From an uncultured beta proteobacterium (lineage in GTDB: Bacteria > Pseudomonadota > Gammaproteobacteria > Burkholderiales > Burkholderiaceae_C): DNA of 36,678 nucleotides. A program made the translations under genes and the position numbers. The stretch covers positions 1 to 36,678 of the forward strand of contig CAIXNB010000118.1 in NCBI GenBank assembly GCA_903920695.1, given 5' to 3'. Of the stretch, positions 16,335-24,144 are shown piece after piece. Position 1 is the first letter of the stretch, and every line of letters begins with the position of its first letter. The notes beneath the pieces were generated by a model. It saw nothing but the letters and a program-made list of their open reading frames with translations. It had not been told where the DNA came from and did not search any database.

Positions 16335-17888
16335 TCATACGGCCAGTGACGCAAAGCCACGTGGATTATTCTTGTTCTGCACTTCCCAGGTCACCATCGC
16401 TTTTTCCAAGCGGGCGGCAATATCGGGATGGGTGGCGACAAGGTTGTAGCGCTCACCGGGGTCGCGGCGCAAGTCGTAGAGCAGCGGTGCGCGCTCGCTG
16501 CCGAGTTGCTTGCTGCCGAACTTGCGCGAGATGGCCTCGGCATCGAGCGGTATCGGCCACACATAGCGGTTGGTTCTGCGAATGTATTTCCAGGTGCCCA
16601 TGCGCACCGCTTGCAGCTCATCGTAGTGGTAGTAGAAGAAGGCATCACGCGGCGATTTGGGCGCCGTGCCCGTTAACAGGCTGAGCACGTTGACGCCGTC
16701 AATCACCCGGTCGGAAGGCTGCTCCAGACCGGCCAGTTCGAGCAGGGTTGGGAAGATGTCCAGATTGGTCACCAGCTCTGCGGACTCTGCGCCGGCTTGG
16801 ATGCGCTTGGGCCACTTGGCAATAAAGGGCACCTTGAAGCCACCGTCCATGGACTGACCTTTGCCGCCGCGCAAAACGCCGGCGCTGCCTTCAAACCACG
16901 GACCGTTATCGCTGGTGAAGATGAGCAAGGTGTTGTCGCTGACACCGGCGCGGTCCAGCGCAGCAACGATCTGGCCCACGCTCCAGTCGATCTCCTCCAC
17001 CGCATCACCGTATTTGCCGGCCTGGGATTTTCCGGCAAAGTTGGCTGAGGCCGCCAGCGGCTGGTGCGGAAAGGTATGCGCCAAGTACAGGAAGAAAGGC
17101 TGACCCTTGGCCTCCTCGATCACCTGGATTGCCTCGGCGGTGTAGCGCCCGGTGACTTCGGGCAGGATATTCAGAATGTCGGCTTCGATTTGCTGACCAT
17201 TTCGGTACAGCGGACAGGGGCGCATGTCATTGCTGTGGGGAACACCGAGGTAGCGGTCAAAGCCAAACTTCTGTGGATGAAACTCCGTTTGCTGACTGAA
17301 ATCGCCCAGATGCCACTTGCCGATCATGGCCGTTCTGTAGCCGGCCACCTTGAGTGCGGAGGCAATCGTCAGTTCCTTGTCGGACAGTCCTTCGGTGGCG
17401 TAGGCCTCGTGCAGGTCGGTGCTGCCGATAACGGCGAGCTGCCCGGCCCAATTGCGCAACATGCGCTGTGAGGTGGCCTCGTTCGCGGGGTAGGGGTTGC
17501 CCGTCATGCCGGAGCGGAATGGGTAGCGCCCGGTCAGCAAGCCAGCGCGCGAAGGCGAGCAGACGCCGCTGCACGCGTAATAGTCGCAGAGGCGCAGACC
17601 GGCCTTGGCCAGGCGGTCGATATTGGGCGTGCGGATGGAAGTGCTGCCATAGCAGCCCAGGTCGCCATAGCCCAGATCGTCACAGTAAATGACGATGACA
17701 TTGGGCTTGTCGGCGTTGGCATTGACCCGCTTGGGCAAGCGCAATGCCGAGCGGTCCGGATACGGGCCATAGAGATCCTCCATCGGCCGGCGATTGAGCA
17801 AGAGATAGGCTTCCGTACCGATAGCAGCGACTCCGCCGGCAACGCATCCGCCCCAGATGAGCTTTTTCAACAAGCCGCGGCGTTTCAT
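16335..17888 (-). CDS. Exported sulfatase (type I, formylglycine)
   Basis: Sulfate-ester hydrolase of 517 aa in the alkaline phosphatase superfamily. The N-terminus KRRGLLKKL plus a hydrophobic stretch to residue 32 is a Tat-like signal or membrane anchor, so the enzyme should work outside the cytoplasm. Metal-binding Asp70-Asp71 are in YCDDLGYGD. The sulfatase signature CSPSRAGLLTGR starts at Cys110, the residue converted to formylglycine; Arg114 follows. IGKWHLGDF and FTSDNGPWFEG complete the active site. It heads the leftward cluster, 143 bp before the AGPS-like gene, and could unmask a sulfated lipid, alkyl sulfate or sugar for the downstream enzymes. No maturase (formylglycine-generating enzyme) gene is in the window. 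The natural sulfate ester is unknown. Confidence 0.92.
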   Translation of the reverse strand: MKRRGLLKKLIWGGCVAGGVAAIGTEAYLLLNRRPMEDLYGPYPDRSALRLPKRVNANADKPNVIVIYCDDLGYGDLGCYGSTSIRTPNIDRLAKAGLRLCDYYACSGVCSPSRAGLLTGRYPFRSGMTGNPYPANEATSQRMLRNWAGQLAVIGSTDLHEAYATEGLSDKELTIASALKVAGYRTAMIGKWHLGDFSQQTEFHPQKFGFDRYLGVPHSNDMRPCPLYRNGQQIEADILNILPEVTGRYTAEAIQVIEEAKGQPFFLYLAHTFPHQPLAASANFAGKSQAGKYGDAVEEIDWSVGQIVAALDRAGVSDNTLLIFTSDNGPWFEGSAGVLRGGKGQSMDGGFKVPFIAKWPKRIQAGAESAELVTNLDIFPTLLELAGLEQPSDRVIDGVNVLSLLTGTAPKSPRDAFFYYHYDELQAVRMGTWKYIRRTNRYVWPIPLDAEAISRKFGSKQLGSERAPLLYDLRRDPGERYNLVATHPDIAARLEKAMVTWEVQNKNNPRGFASLAV

Positions 17889-18060
17889 AGCGCCTGTCCA
17901 TTGACAAGACCGGCGCGATGGGAAGAAGCGAGTGCGCGCAGAGGTACTGTTAACGCGGTCGGTAGAAGTTTCATGCTTGGGCTCAGGAGGGTTGAAGCAT
18001 AGTAGTTGCAGAGCATACCTAAAGCACCGCTGGATGTCCGCGCATTTCTTAAGCGCTCTT

Positions 18061-18106
18061 TGCCTGCAAGACCTCAGGCAACGAAGTGGTGATCCCGGAA
18101 GCGGGA
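18061..18106. terminator. Two hairpins downstream of the nitrilase-like gene
   Basis: TGCCTG/CAGGCA (18061-18066 and 18075-18080) and TCCCG/CGGGA (18093-18097 and 18102-18106) lie just past the stop of the leftward carbamoylase gene. They may end or stabilise the operon mRNA. No T run follows on the leftward strand, so intrinsic termination is doubtful. The rest of 17889-18114 should hold the promoter of the sulfatase cluster; I saw no convincing hexamers. Confidence 0.3.
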
Positions 18107-18114
18107 CCAGGCGC

Positions 18115-19074
18115 TCATGCCTGGCCTGTCAGCGGCGACCCGTCGGCCATGAGCGTTTCGCCCTTGCGCTCCACAATCAAGCCATAGGCATGCGGTTGCC
18201 GATGCAGATCGAAGTTGAAGGTGGTGCGCTTGTAGACGGCGCAAAAGTCCAGGTCGATGCGGGCGATGGCCATCTCGTCGTCCTTGGTGTGGCAGCGCGC
18301 CACCACCTCGCCGGAGGGCGCGATGATGCAACTGCCACCGATGCTGTCCACGCCTTCTTCCAGGCCGGCCTTGGCCACGCCCACCACCCAGCATCCGTTC
18401 TGGTAGGCGCCGGCCTGCATCGACAAGGCGTTGTGGAACAGCGAGAGATCGTCGTGCTGCGGCGCCGGCGCGTTGTGCACGGGGGTGTTGTAGCCGATCA
18501 GCACCAGTTCCGCACCCTGCAGCCCCATCACGCGGTAGGTCTCGGCCCAGCGCCGGTCGTTGCACAGCGCCATGCCGACGATGCCGCCAAAGGCCTGCGT
18601 CACACCAAAGCCGGGGCCCGGTGTGAAGTAACGTTTTTCGAGGTGCTGAAAGCGCCGCCAGGGCTCGTGCTCACGGTGACCGGGTAGATGCACCTTGCGG
18701 TATTTGCCAACGATAGCGCCGCTGCGGTCGACCAGGATCGCCGTGTTGTAGCGCACATCCACGCCGCCTTCGTTGGTCAGCTCGGCGTAGCCCAGATAAA
18801 AACCCATACCGAGTTCACGCGCCAGATTGAACAGCGGCATCGTTGCGGCGTTGGGCATCTCAAGCTCGTAATACGGGTTGAGTTCCGCTTCATCCTCGAT
18901 GTACCAGCGCGGAAAAAATGTCGTCAGCGCCAGTTCCGGGAAGACGATGAGATGGGCCCCGACAGCGTGTGCCTGGCGCATCAGATCACACAGGCGCCCG
19001 ACGACCTGGGCGCGGGAGTCGCTGCGCTGGATCGGACCGAGTTGGCCCATGGCGACATTGACGTAACGTGGCAT
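18115..19074 (-). CDS. Nitrilase-fold amidohydrolase, N-carbamoyl-D-amino-acid hydrolase-like
   Basis: Cytoplasmic C-N hydrolase of 319 aa. It follows the Agrobacterium N-carbamoyl-D-amino-acid hydrolase closely: FPELALTTFFPRW with catalytic Glu47, IVGKYRKVHLPGHREHEPW with Lys127, and LCNDRRWAETYRVMGLQGAE with the nucleophile Cys171. The late blocks GYNTPVHNAP, SMQAGAYQNGCWVVG and FNFDLHRQPHAYGLI also match. Such enzymes hydrolyse N-carbamoyl groups to the free amino acid, CO2 and ammonia. It is the last gene of the leftward operon regulator, diaminopropionate lyase, M20 carbamoylase, nitrilase; AGGA seven bases before the ATG supports the start. With an unrelated carbamoylase next door, the pathway appears to remove two ureido or amide groups. 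Confidence 0.9.
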   Translation of the reverse strand: MPRYVNVAMGQLGPIQRSDSRAQVVGRLCDLMRQAHAVGAHLIVFPELALTTFFPRWYIEDEAELNPYYELEMPNAATMPLFNLARELGMGFYLGYAELTNEGGVDVRYNTAILVDRSGAIVGKYRKVHLPGHREHEPWRRFQHLEKRYFTPGPGFGVTQAFGGIVGMALCNDRRWAETYRVMGLQGAELVLIGYNTPVHNAPAPQHDDLSLFHNALSMQAGAYQNGCWVVGVAKAGLEEGVDSIGGSCIIAPSGEVVARCHTKDDEMAIARIDLDFCAVYKRTTFNFDLHRQPHAYGLIVERKGETLMADGSPLTGQA

Positions 19075-19083
19075 ATGTGAGTC

Positions 19084-20328
19084 CTATGAAGTTCGATTGG
19101 CAAGCGCGAGCACGACCTGCAGCAGGAGCTGGGCGCCGCGCAGCAGGTCCTCCGCTTCGGTGTGTTCGCGCACGTTGTGGCTCAGGCCGCCAACGCTGGG
19201 AACAAAAATCATCGCACTCGGACAGACCCGCGCCAGCATCTGCGCGTCATGTCCGGCGCCGCTGGGCATGCGCATGTGGGTGCAGCCCAGGGCCTGGGCC
19301 TGGCTCTGCACCAGATCCACCAGCGCCGCATCGAAAACCACGGGCTCGAAGCGGGCCAGTGCGCGCGCCGTCAGTTGCACACCTTCAGCCTCGGCGGCCC
19401 GCGCGGCATATGCCATTAGCTCAGCCTCGGCCAGCGCCAGCGCCGCGCCGTCGGTGTTGCGCAGGTCAACGGTGAAGACGGCTTTCTGTGCGATGACGTT
19501 GACCAGATTGGGGCTTAGCTGCAGCGCGCCCACCGTGGCCAATTGCCGCCCACCCATGCGCTGTGCCAGTTCGCGTGCGTGCACGGCCACTTGCGCCGCC
19601 ACCAGTGCCGCATCGTGGCGCATGTCCATCGGCGTGGTGCCGGCGTGGTTCGATTGCCCTTGCATGGTGAACTCGGTCCAGGAGATTCCCTGCACCCCTT
19701 CAACGACGCCGATCTGCAGACCCTGGCGCTCCAGCACCGGGCCTTGTTCAATATGCAGTTCGAGGTAGCTGTCCACGCGCGGCGCGCCGACCGGCGCTGT
19801 GCCCTGGTAACCGATGCGCTGCAACTCTGCCGCTACCGTCAGGCCCTCGGCATCACGGGCGGCCAGCGCCTCATGCAGCGGCATGCCGCCGACATAGACC
19901 AGGCTGCCCATCATGTCGGGCTGAAAACGCGCGCCTTCCTCGTTGCTGAAGATGGCAAGCGTCAGCGGTCGCTGCGGCGTGACGCCGGCCTCGCGCAGTG
20001 TCCTCACCACCTCCAGCGCGGCCAGCACACCGTAGTTGCCGTCGTAGAGGCCCCCGGTGCGCACGGTGTCGATGTGCGAGCCCATCATCACCGGCGCCAC
20101 ATCCTGCACGCCCGGAGAATGGCCGAAGATGTTGCCGATGGCATCGACCTCGACGCGCAAACCCAGTTCGCGCATGCGCGCGACGGCCCAGTCACGGCCG
20201 AGGCGATCGGCGTCGCTGAATGCCAGGCGATTGACGCCGCCGCCGGGCAAGGCGCCGATCTGCCCCAGCGCCTGCAGGCTCGCCAGCAGGCGCGCGCCCT
20301 TGATCTGTGGCGTCGCGGTCTGGCTCAT
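19084..20328 (-). CDS. M20-family N-carbamoyl-L-amino-acid hydrolase / ureidopropionase-like amidase
   Basis: Metal-dependent amidohydrolase of 414 aa. Metal ligands are recognisable: His85 in GSHIDTV, Asp96 in LYDGNYGV, Glu131 in FSNEEGARF, His192 in LELHIEQGPVLE and a late His in SGAGHDAQ. The dimerisation lid is marked by TEFTMQGQSNHAGTTPMDMR with its His-Ala-Gly-Thr-Thr-Pro block. This pattern belongs to the L-carbamoylase, beta-ureidopropionase, allantoate amidohydrolase group, which hydrolyses N-carbamoyl amino acids. The ATG at 20328 overlaps the stop of the diaminopropionate lyase gene by four bases. A substrate such as a ureido derivative of 2,3-diaminopropionate would fit the next enzyme; allantoate is an alternative, though no ureidoglycolate gene is nearby. 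Confidence 0.92.
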   Translation of the reverse strand: MSQTATPQIKGARLLASLQALGQIGALPGGGVNRLAFSDADRLGRDWAVARMRELGLRVEVDAIGNIFGHSPGVQDVAPVMMGSHIDTVRTGGLYDGNYGVLAALEVVRTLREAGVTPQRPLTLAIFSNEEGARFQPDMMGSLVYVGGMPLHEALAARDAEGLTVAAELQRIGYQGTAPVGAPRVDSYLELHIEQGPVLERQGLQIGVVEGVQGISWTEFTMQGQSNHAGTTPMDMRHDAALVAAQVAVHARELAQRMGGRQLATVGALQLSPNLVNVIAQKAVFTVDLRNTDGAALALAEAELMAYAARAAEAEGVQLTARALARFEPVVFDAALVDLVQSQAQALGCTHMRMPSGAGHDAQMLARVCPSAMIFVPSVGGLSHNVREHTEAEDLLRGAQLLLQVVLALANRTS

Positions 20329-21557
20329 GCTGCGCCGGCCGCCTGCAACACCTGGGCCGCACTGCGACCGACCAATTTTTCGTAGAGCGCCGGATCGGTA
20401 TCGCCCTCGCTGCCGAAGAACAACAGCCGGCTGTCGGCACTCAGTCCCAGCGCGTCTCGGGCCTGCGCCTGCTGCAAAATCAACAGCGCCGCTGCCAGAC
20501 CGGCCACGGCCGATTCGCCGGCCACGATGGCCGGGTCGCCAGCGGTAGGGCTGGCCAGCAGTCGCATGACCTCCACCGCCGCCGCGTCGCCAATGGTGCA
20601 GAAGGCATCGGCACCGGTTTGCAAAATCTCCCAGGCCAGCAAGGACACTTCGCCGCAGGCCAGGCCGGCCATCAAGGTGTCGAGATCGCCCTTGACCGCC
20701 ACCAACTCTCCGGCCTTCGCACTTTGCATCAGGCAGTCGGCACGCTCGGGCTCAACCACCACCAGCACGGGCCGATGCGTCGCTGAGCGTTCCCAGAAAT
20801 AGGCGCAGACCGCTGCCGCAAAGCCGCCCACGCCGGCCTGCACAAACACATGCGTAGGCCATCGGTCCAGCGCCACCACAGCCTCGTGCACCATCAATTG
20901 ATAGCCCTGCATGACGTCGCGCGGAATGTCCATGTAACCCGGGTACGAGGTATCGGAAATCACGAACCAGCCCTTGCGCCTGGCATCGCGATCCGCCTGC
21001 TGCACCGAGTCGTCGTAGTTGCCTGCGGTTCGCACCACGTCGGCGCCGTAATGTTCGATGGCGTGCTTGCGCCCCTCACTGACGCTGGCGTGGATGTAGA
21101 TGACACAGCGGCAGCCCATCATCTGCGCGCCCCAGGCGACAGAGCGGCCATGGTTGCCGTCGGTGGCGCAGGTGACCGTGATGTCGGCACAGGCCTGGCG
21201 TAGCGCCGGGTCGAGCAGCAGCAACGCCGGGCTGACCGGGCGGCCCAGGCGGGTCTCCAGTTCGCGACACAAGAGGCGCGCAACGGCATAGGCGCCGCCC
21301 AGTGCTTTGAAGCTGCCCAGGCCGAAGCGCGAGGCCTCGTCCTTGTAGTGGATGGCCGCGACACCGGCGGCAGCGGCGAGACCGGGCAGTGAGCGCAGCG
21401 GTGTGGCGTGGTAACCAGGCCAGGACGTGATCACCGTCTGCGCCTGCGCCAGGGCTTGCGCGCTGAGCAGCGATTTTCGGGTCTCGCCGTAGGGCTCGGC
21501 GGCCTCATGGCGCGGATTGCGCAGCAGCGTGAAGGGAAGATTGGAAACAGGATTCAT
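20325..21557 (-). CDS. dpaL: Diaminopropionate ammonia-lyase
   Basis: PLP enzyme of 410 aa (also called YgeX) that splits 2,3-diaminopropionate to pyruvate and two ammonia. The cofactor lysine is Lys84 in DEASRFGLGSFKALGGAYAV, the hallmark of this family within fold-type II. VTCATDGNHGRSVAWGAQMMG is the substrate/cofactor loop and VFVQAGVGGFAAAVCAYFW the glycine-rich phosphate-binding region. Length matches characterised members. It overlaps both neighbours by four bases (ATGA at 21554-21557 and 20325-20328), so regulator, lyase and carbamoylase are translationally linked. In E. coli the homologue ygeX also lies beside a hydrolase (ygeY) and hydantoinase-like gene. Here it is the step that yields pyruvate from whatever carbamoylated diamino acid is imported. 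Confidence 0.93.
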   Translation of the reverse strand: MNPVSNLPFTLLRNPRHEAAEPYGETRKSLLSAQALAQAQTVITSWPGYHATPLRSLPGLAAAAGVAAIHYKDEASRFGLGSFKALGGAYAVARLLCRELETRLGRPVSPALLLLDPALRQACADITVTCATDGNHGRSVAWGAQMMGCRCVIYIHASVSEGRKHAIEHYGADVVRTAGNYDDSVQQADRDARRKGWFVISDTSYPGYMDIPRDVMQGYQLMVHEAVVALDRWPTHVFVQAGVGGFAAAVCAYFWERSATHRPVLVVVEPERADCLMQSAKAGELVAVKGDLDTLMAGLACGEVSLLAWEILQTGADAFCTIGDAAAVEVMRLLASPTAGDPAIVAGESAVAGLAAALLILQQAQARDALGLSADSRLLFFGSEGDTDPALYEKLVGRSAAQVLQAAGAA

Positions 21558-22423
21558 GTGGATGCTTTGTTTGAGGAGGGGGCTTGCAGGTCAGCGAGGC
21601 GCGCGTGGATCTGCTCAACCCGCGCCATACGGTTGCGGGCTTTTTTGGGAATCCTGGACAAGGCGGCCGTGGCCAGGTAATTGATCAGGCTGATGGCGCT
21701 AACATACGAATCGAAGACCGGTCCGTCCTGTGGTGGACAGATGAAGACGCTTTGGGCGCGTGCCGCCAGCGCGGAGACGCGGCCATCGGTCAGCAGCACC
21801 AGGGCAGCACCGGCGTCGCAGGCAATCGCCACGAGCTGCGACAGGCGGCGCGTGCGGCGGCGGAAGTCCATCGCGAGCAAGACGTCCTGCGGACCGATTT
21901 CGGCCAGCAGCTCGGCGTCTTCTCCAGTGGCATCGTTGAGCAGGTAGACCTCGGTGCGCACCTGGGTCAGCAAGGCGCGCGCATAAAACGCCGCCATGTA
22001 GCCGTTGCGGTAGCCGACGACCCAGATACGCCGCGCACCGAGCAGCGTCTTGACGGCGCTTTGCACGCAGTCGTCGCTCACCTCCTCGGTCAATGCCTGC
22101 AGGCGCTGCGCGTCCTGTTCGATGTGCTGCTGCAAGGCGCTGCCCACTGTGCCCTGCTGCGCCATGCGCTGCAGCGGCGAGCTTAACACCGCGCCCTCGC
22201 GCAGATGCTGGCGAAAGGCCTGAAACCCGCTAAAACCCAGACGCTTGAAGAAACGCGCCGAACTGGCCTTGGAGACGCCGGCCAGCGCGGCGAGCTCGGT
22301 CGCACTGTAGGCCAGCGCGTCTTTTTCATGGGCCAGCACGACGTCGGCGAGCTTGCGCTCAACCAGCGACAGCGCGTCGTATTGCCCCTGGATGCGCTCG
22401 CGCAAGGTGGCGCTTCGCTTCAT
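21554..22423 (-). CDS. MurR/RpiR-family transcriptional regulator
   Basis: Regulator of 289 aa with an N-terminal RpiR helix-turn-helix (about residues 1-75: SATELAALAGVSKASSARFFKRLGFSGFQAFR) and a C-terminal SIS domain (from about residue 120: RRIWVVGYRNGYMAAFYARALL, later LLAMDFRRRTRRLSQLVAIACDAGAALVLLTD) that usually senses a phosphosugar or other small metabolite. The frame is open for 105 more codons upstream, but that part crosses the divergent promoter region and lacks family similarity, so ATG 22423 is chosen; its Shine-Dalgarno is poor. First gene of the leftward diaminopropionate operon and divergent from the ABC importer, which it probably controls through the twin palindromes at 22488-22531. 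Confidence 0.9.
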   Translation of the reverse strand: MKRSATLRERIQGQYDALSLVERKLADVVLAHEKDALAYSATELAALAGVSKASSARFFKRLGFSGFQAFRQHLREGAVLSSPLQRMAQQGTVGSALQQHIEQDAQRLQALTEEVSDDCVQSAVKTLLGARRIWVVGYRNGYMAAFYARALLTQVRTEVYLLNDATGEDAELLAEIGPQDVLLAMDFRRRTRRLSQLVAIACDAGAALVLLTDGRVSALAARAQSVFICPPQDGPVFDSYVSAISLINYLATAALSRIPKKARNRMARVEQIHARLADLQAPSSNKAST

Positions 22424-22443
22424 GGCAAGGGCTTGCGCAGGTT

Positions 22444-22484
22444 TTGGTGCCGCCAGCCCCAAATCGGGGCGTGCTTCGCACCAA
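22444..22484. promoter_or_regulatory. Nested stem-loop in the rpiR-type gene leader
   Basis: TTGGTGC (22444-22450) pairs with GCACCAA (22478-22484), enclosing a second stem GCCCC (22456-22460) with GGGGC (22466-22470). The structure lies 21 bases upstream of the regulator ATG and would form in its 5' leader RNA. It may affect translation or mRNA stability; function is inference. Confidence 0.5.
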
Positions 22485-22531
22485 TGAGAAACCGATTTTT
22501 CATGTTCAGACCAAAAAGAAACAAGTATTTC
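22485..22531. promoter_or_regulatory. Twin palindromic operator candidates, GAAA-N6-TTTC, 30 bp apart
   Basis: Two copies of GAAA-N6-TTTC lie at 22488-22501 and 22518-22531, with start points exactly 30 bp apart (three helical turns, same DNA face). The first extends to TGAGAAA/TTTTTCA with one mismatch. They sit in the 217-bp gap between the RpiR-type regulator and the ABC binding-protein gene, the expected place for an autoregulating RpiR repressor. No confident -35/-10 pair could be assigned. Confidence 0.6.
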
Positions 22532-22640
22532 ATACGTTTGGGCATCTGTTTGCAATAGCGGTGCCAACTGGAGCCGAATTGCGTGGCACACATCTTGCGC
22601 AAGGCAATCTGTGTCCCATTCTCTTATGACAGGAAACCTC

Positions 22641-23435
22641 ATGAAATTCAAAGCCTTCTCCACCCTGGCCGGGCTGTTCGCCAGCGTCGTGCTGCTCTGC
22701 GCAACGCCGGCGCAGGCTGATGATTCGCTCAGCGCCATCCTGGCGAAAAAGTCGATTGCCCTGGGCGTGGCCTCGGACTTTCCGCCCTACGGTTACATGG
22801 GTCCGGACTTCAAACTCACCGGCGTCGATGTCGCAACCGCGCAGCTGATTGCCGACAAGCTCGGCGTGAAAGCCGAGTTGGTGCCCGTGAGCACGCCGAA
22901 CCGCATTCCCTATCTGCAAACCAAGAAGATCGACCTGATCGTTTCCGCTCTGGGCAAGAATGCCGAGCGCGAGAAGGTGATTGACTTCACGGTGGCTTAC
23001 GCGCCGTTCTTCCAGGCGGTCTTCGGCCCGAAGGCACTCAACATCAAGAGCTTTTCCGACCTGGCTGGCAAGACCATTGCCGTGACGCGCGGCACGATTC
23101 AAGACGATGTGCTGCAGCAGATGGCACCACCGACCCTGAAGACCATGCGCTTTGAAGACGACGCCACGACCGTTGCCGCTTTCATCTCGCAACAGACCCA
23201 GTTACTGGCCACCGGCGCCGCTGTGGCCGCCGCTGCGATTCAGAAGAATCCGCAGGTGCAGGCTGAATACAAGCTGCTGCTGAAAGACTCGCCCAACTTC
23301 ATCGGCGTGCGCAAAGGTGATACAGCCCTACTGAACAAGGTCAACGAAATTCTGCGCGCTGCCAAGGCCGATGGAACGCTGGAGGCGTACTCGCAAAAAT
23401 GGCTGGGTCGCGGCACCGGCGTGCTCCCGGACTAA
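22641..23435 (+). CDS. Polar amino-acid ABC transporter substrate-binding protein
   Basis: Periplasmic receptor of 264 aa, family 3. The signal peptide ends near residue 25 (hydrophobic LAGLFASVVLLCATPAQA). The mature part opens with the family pattern LGVASDFPPYGYMGPDFKLTGVDVATAQLIADKLG; DLIVSALGKNAEREKVIDFT and DLAGKTIAVTRGTIQDDVL carry the Arg/Asp positions that hold the alpha-amino and carboxyl groups of an amino acid. AGGA six bases before ATG 22641 fixes the start; the frame is open a little upstream. It opens the rightward importer operon, divergent from the diaminopropionate catabolic operon, so its ligand is probably the amino acid those enzymes consume. Confidence 0.93.
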   Translation: MKFKAFSTLAGLFASVVLLCATPAQADDSLSAILAKKSIALGVASDFPPYGYMGPDFKLTGVDVATAQLIADKLGVKAELVPVSTPNRIPYLQTKKIDLIVSALGKNAEREKVIDFTVAYAPFFQAVFGPKALNIKSFSDLAGKTIAVTRGTIQDDVLQQMAPPTLKTMRFEDDATTVAAFISQQTQLLATGAAVAAAAIQKNPQVQAEYKLLLKDSPNFIGVRKGDTALLNKVNEILRAAKADGTLEAYSQKWLGRGTGVLPD

Positions 23436-23469
23436 GCCGACATAGCGCCCACCCGCATGGTCATCCCTG

Positions 23470-24132
23470 ATGCTTGAATTCAATTTTGCTGTGGTGCTGG
23501 CCCAGTGGCCGATGCTGCTGCATGGAGTGGCCCTGACGGCGGCGCTGACCGTCGCCTCGGCGTTGCTCGGCTCGCTGCTGGGCACCGCCTGCGCCTGGGC
23601 CCGGTTGCATGGCGGCGCGGTCTTGAAGCAGGTGGTCGGCAGCTATGTGGAACTGGTGCGCAACACGCCCTTCATCATCCAGTTGTTTTTCATTTTCTTT
23701 GGCTTGCCCTCACTCGGTGTTCGGCTCTCGGTGGAGGTCGCCTGCGTGCTGGCCATGGTGCTCAATCTCGGCGCCTACGCCTGCGAGATCATTCGCGCCG
23801 GCCTGCTGGCCACGTCCAGAGGGCAGTTGGAGGCGGCCATGAGCCTGGCACTGACGCCGTGGCAAATCTTTTCCCGCGTGGTGCTGCCGCCGGCGCTGGC
23901 GCGGATCTGGCCAGCCTTGGTGAGCCAGATCGTCATCGTCATGCTCGGCTCGGCGGTCTGCGGACAGATATCGGCCGAAGAACTGTCGCAGGCCGCCAAC
24001 CTCATTTCCAGCCGTACCTTCCGCAGCTTTGAGTCCTACATCATCGCCACGCTGGCCTATCTGGCGCTGGCCATCGCGCTGCGCCAGTTGCTGAACTGGG
24101 CCGGGCCGCGTTTCATTTTTGTGAGCCGCTGA
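23470..24132 (+). CDS. Amino-acid ABC transporter permease
   Basis: Inner-membrane permease of 220 aa of the HisM/GlnP type, with about five hydrophobic segments. YVELVRNTPFIIQLFFIFFGLP is the conserved periplasmic-loop block of polar amino-acid permeases, and EIIRAGLLATSRGQLEAAMSL is the EAA loop that docks the ATPase. It follows the binding-protein gene by 34 bp and precedes a second permease by 12 bp, so the channel should be a heterodimer. Confidence 0.93.
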   Translation: MLEFNFAVVLAQWPMLLHGVALTAALTVASALLGSLLGTACAWARLHGGAVLKQVVGSYVELVRNTPFIIQLFFIFFGLPSLGVRLSVEVACVLAMVLNLGAYACEIIRAGLLATSRGQLEAAMSLALTPWQIFSRVVLPPALARIWPALVSQIVIVMLGSAVCGQISAEELSQAANLISSRTFRSFESYIIATLAYLALAIALRQLLNWAGPRFIFVSR

Positions 24133-24144
24133 AGCGCTGTCACC

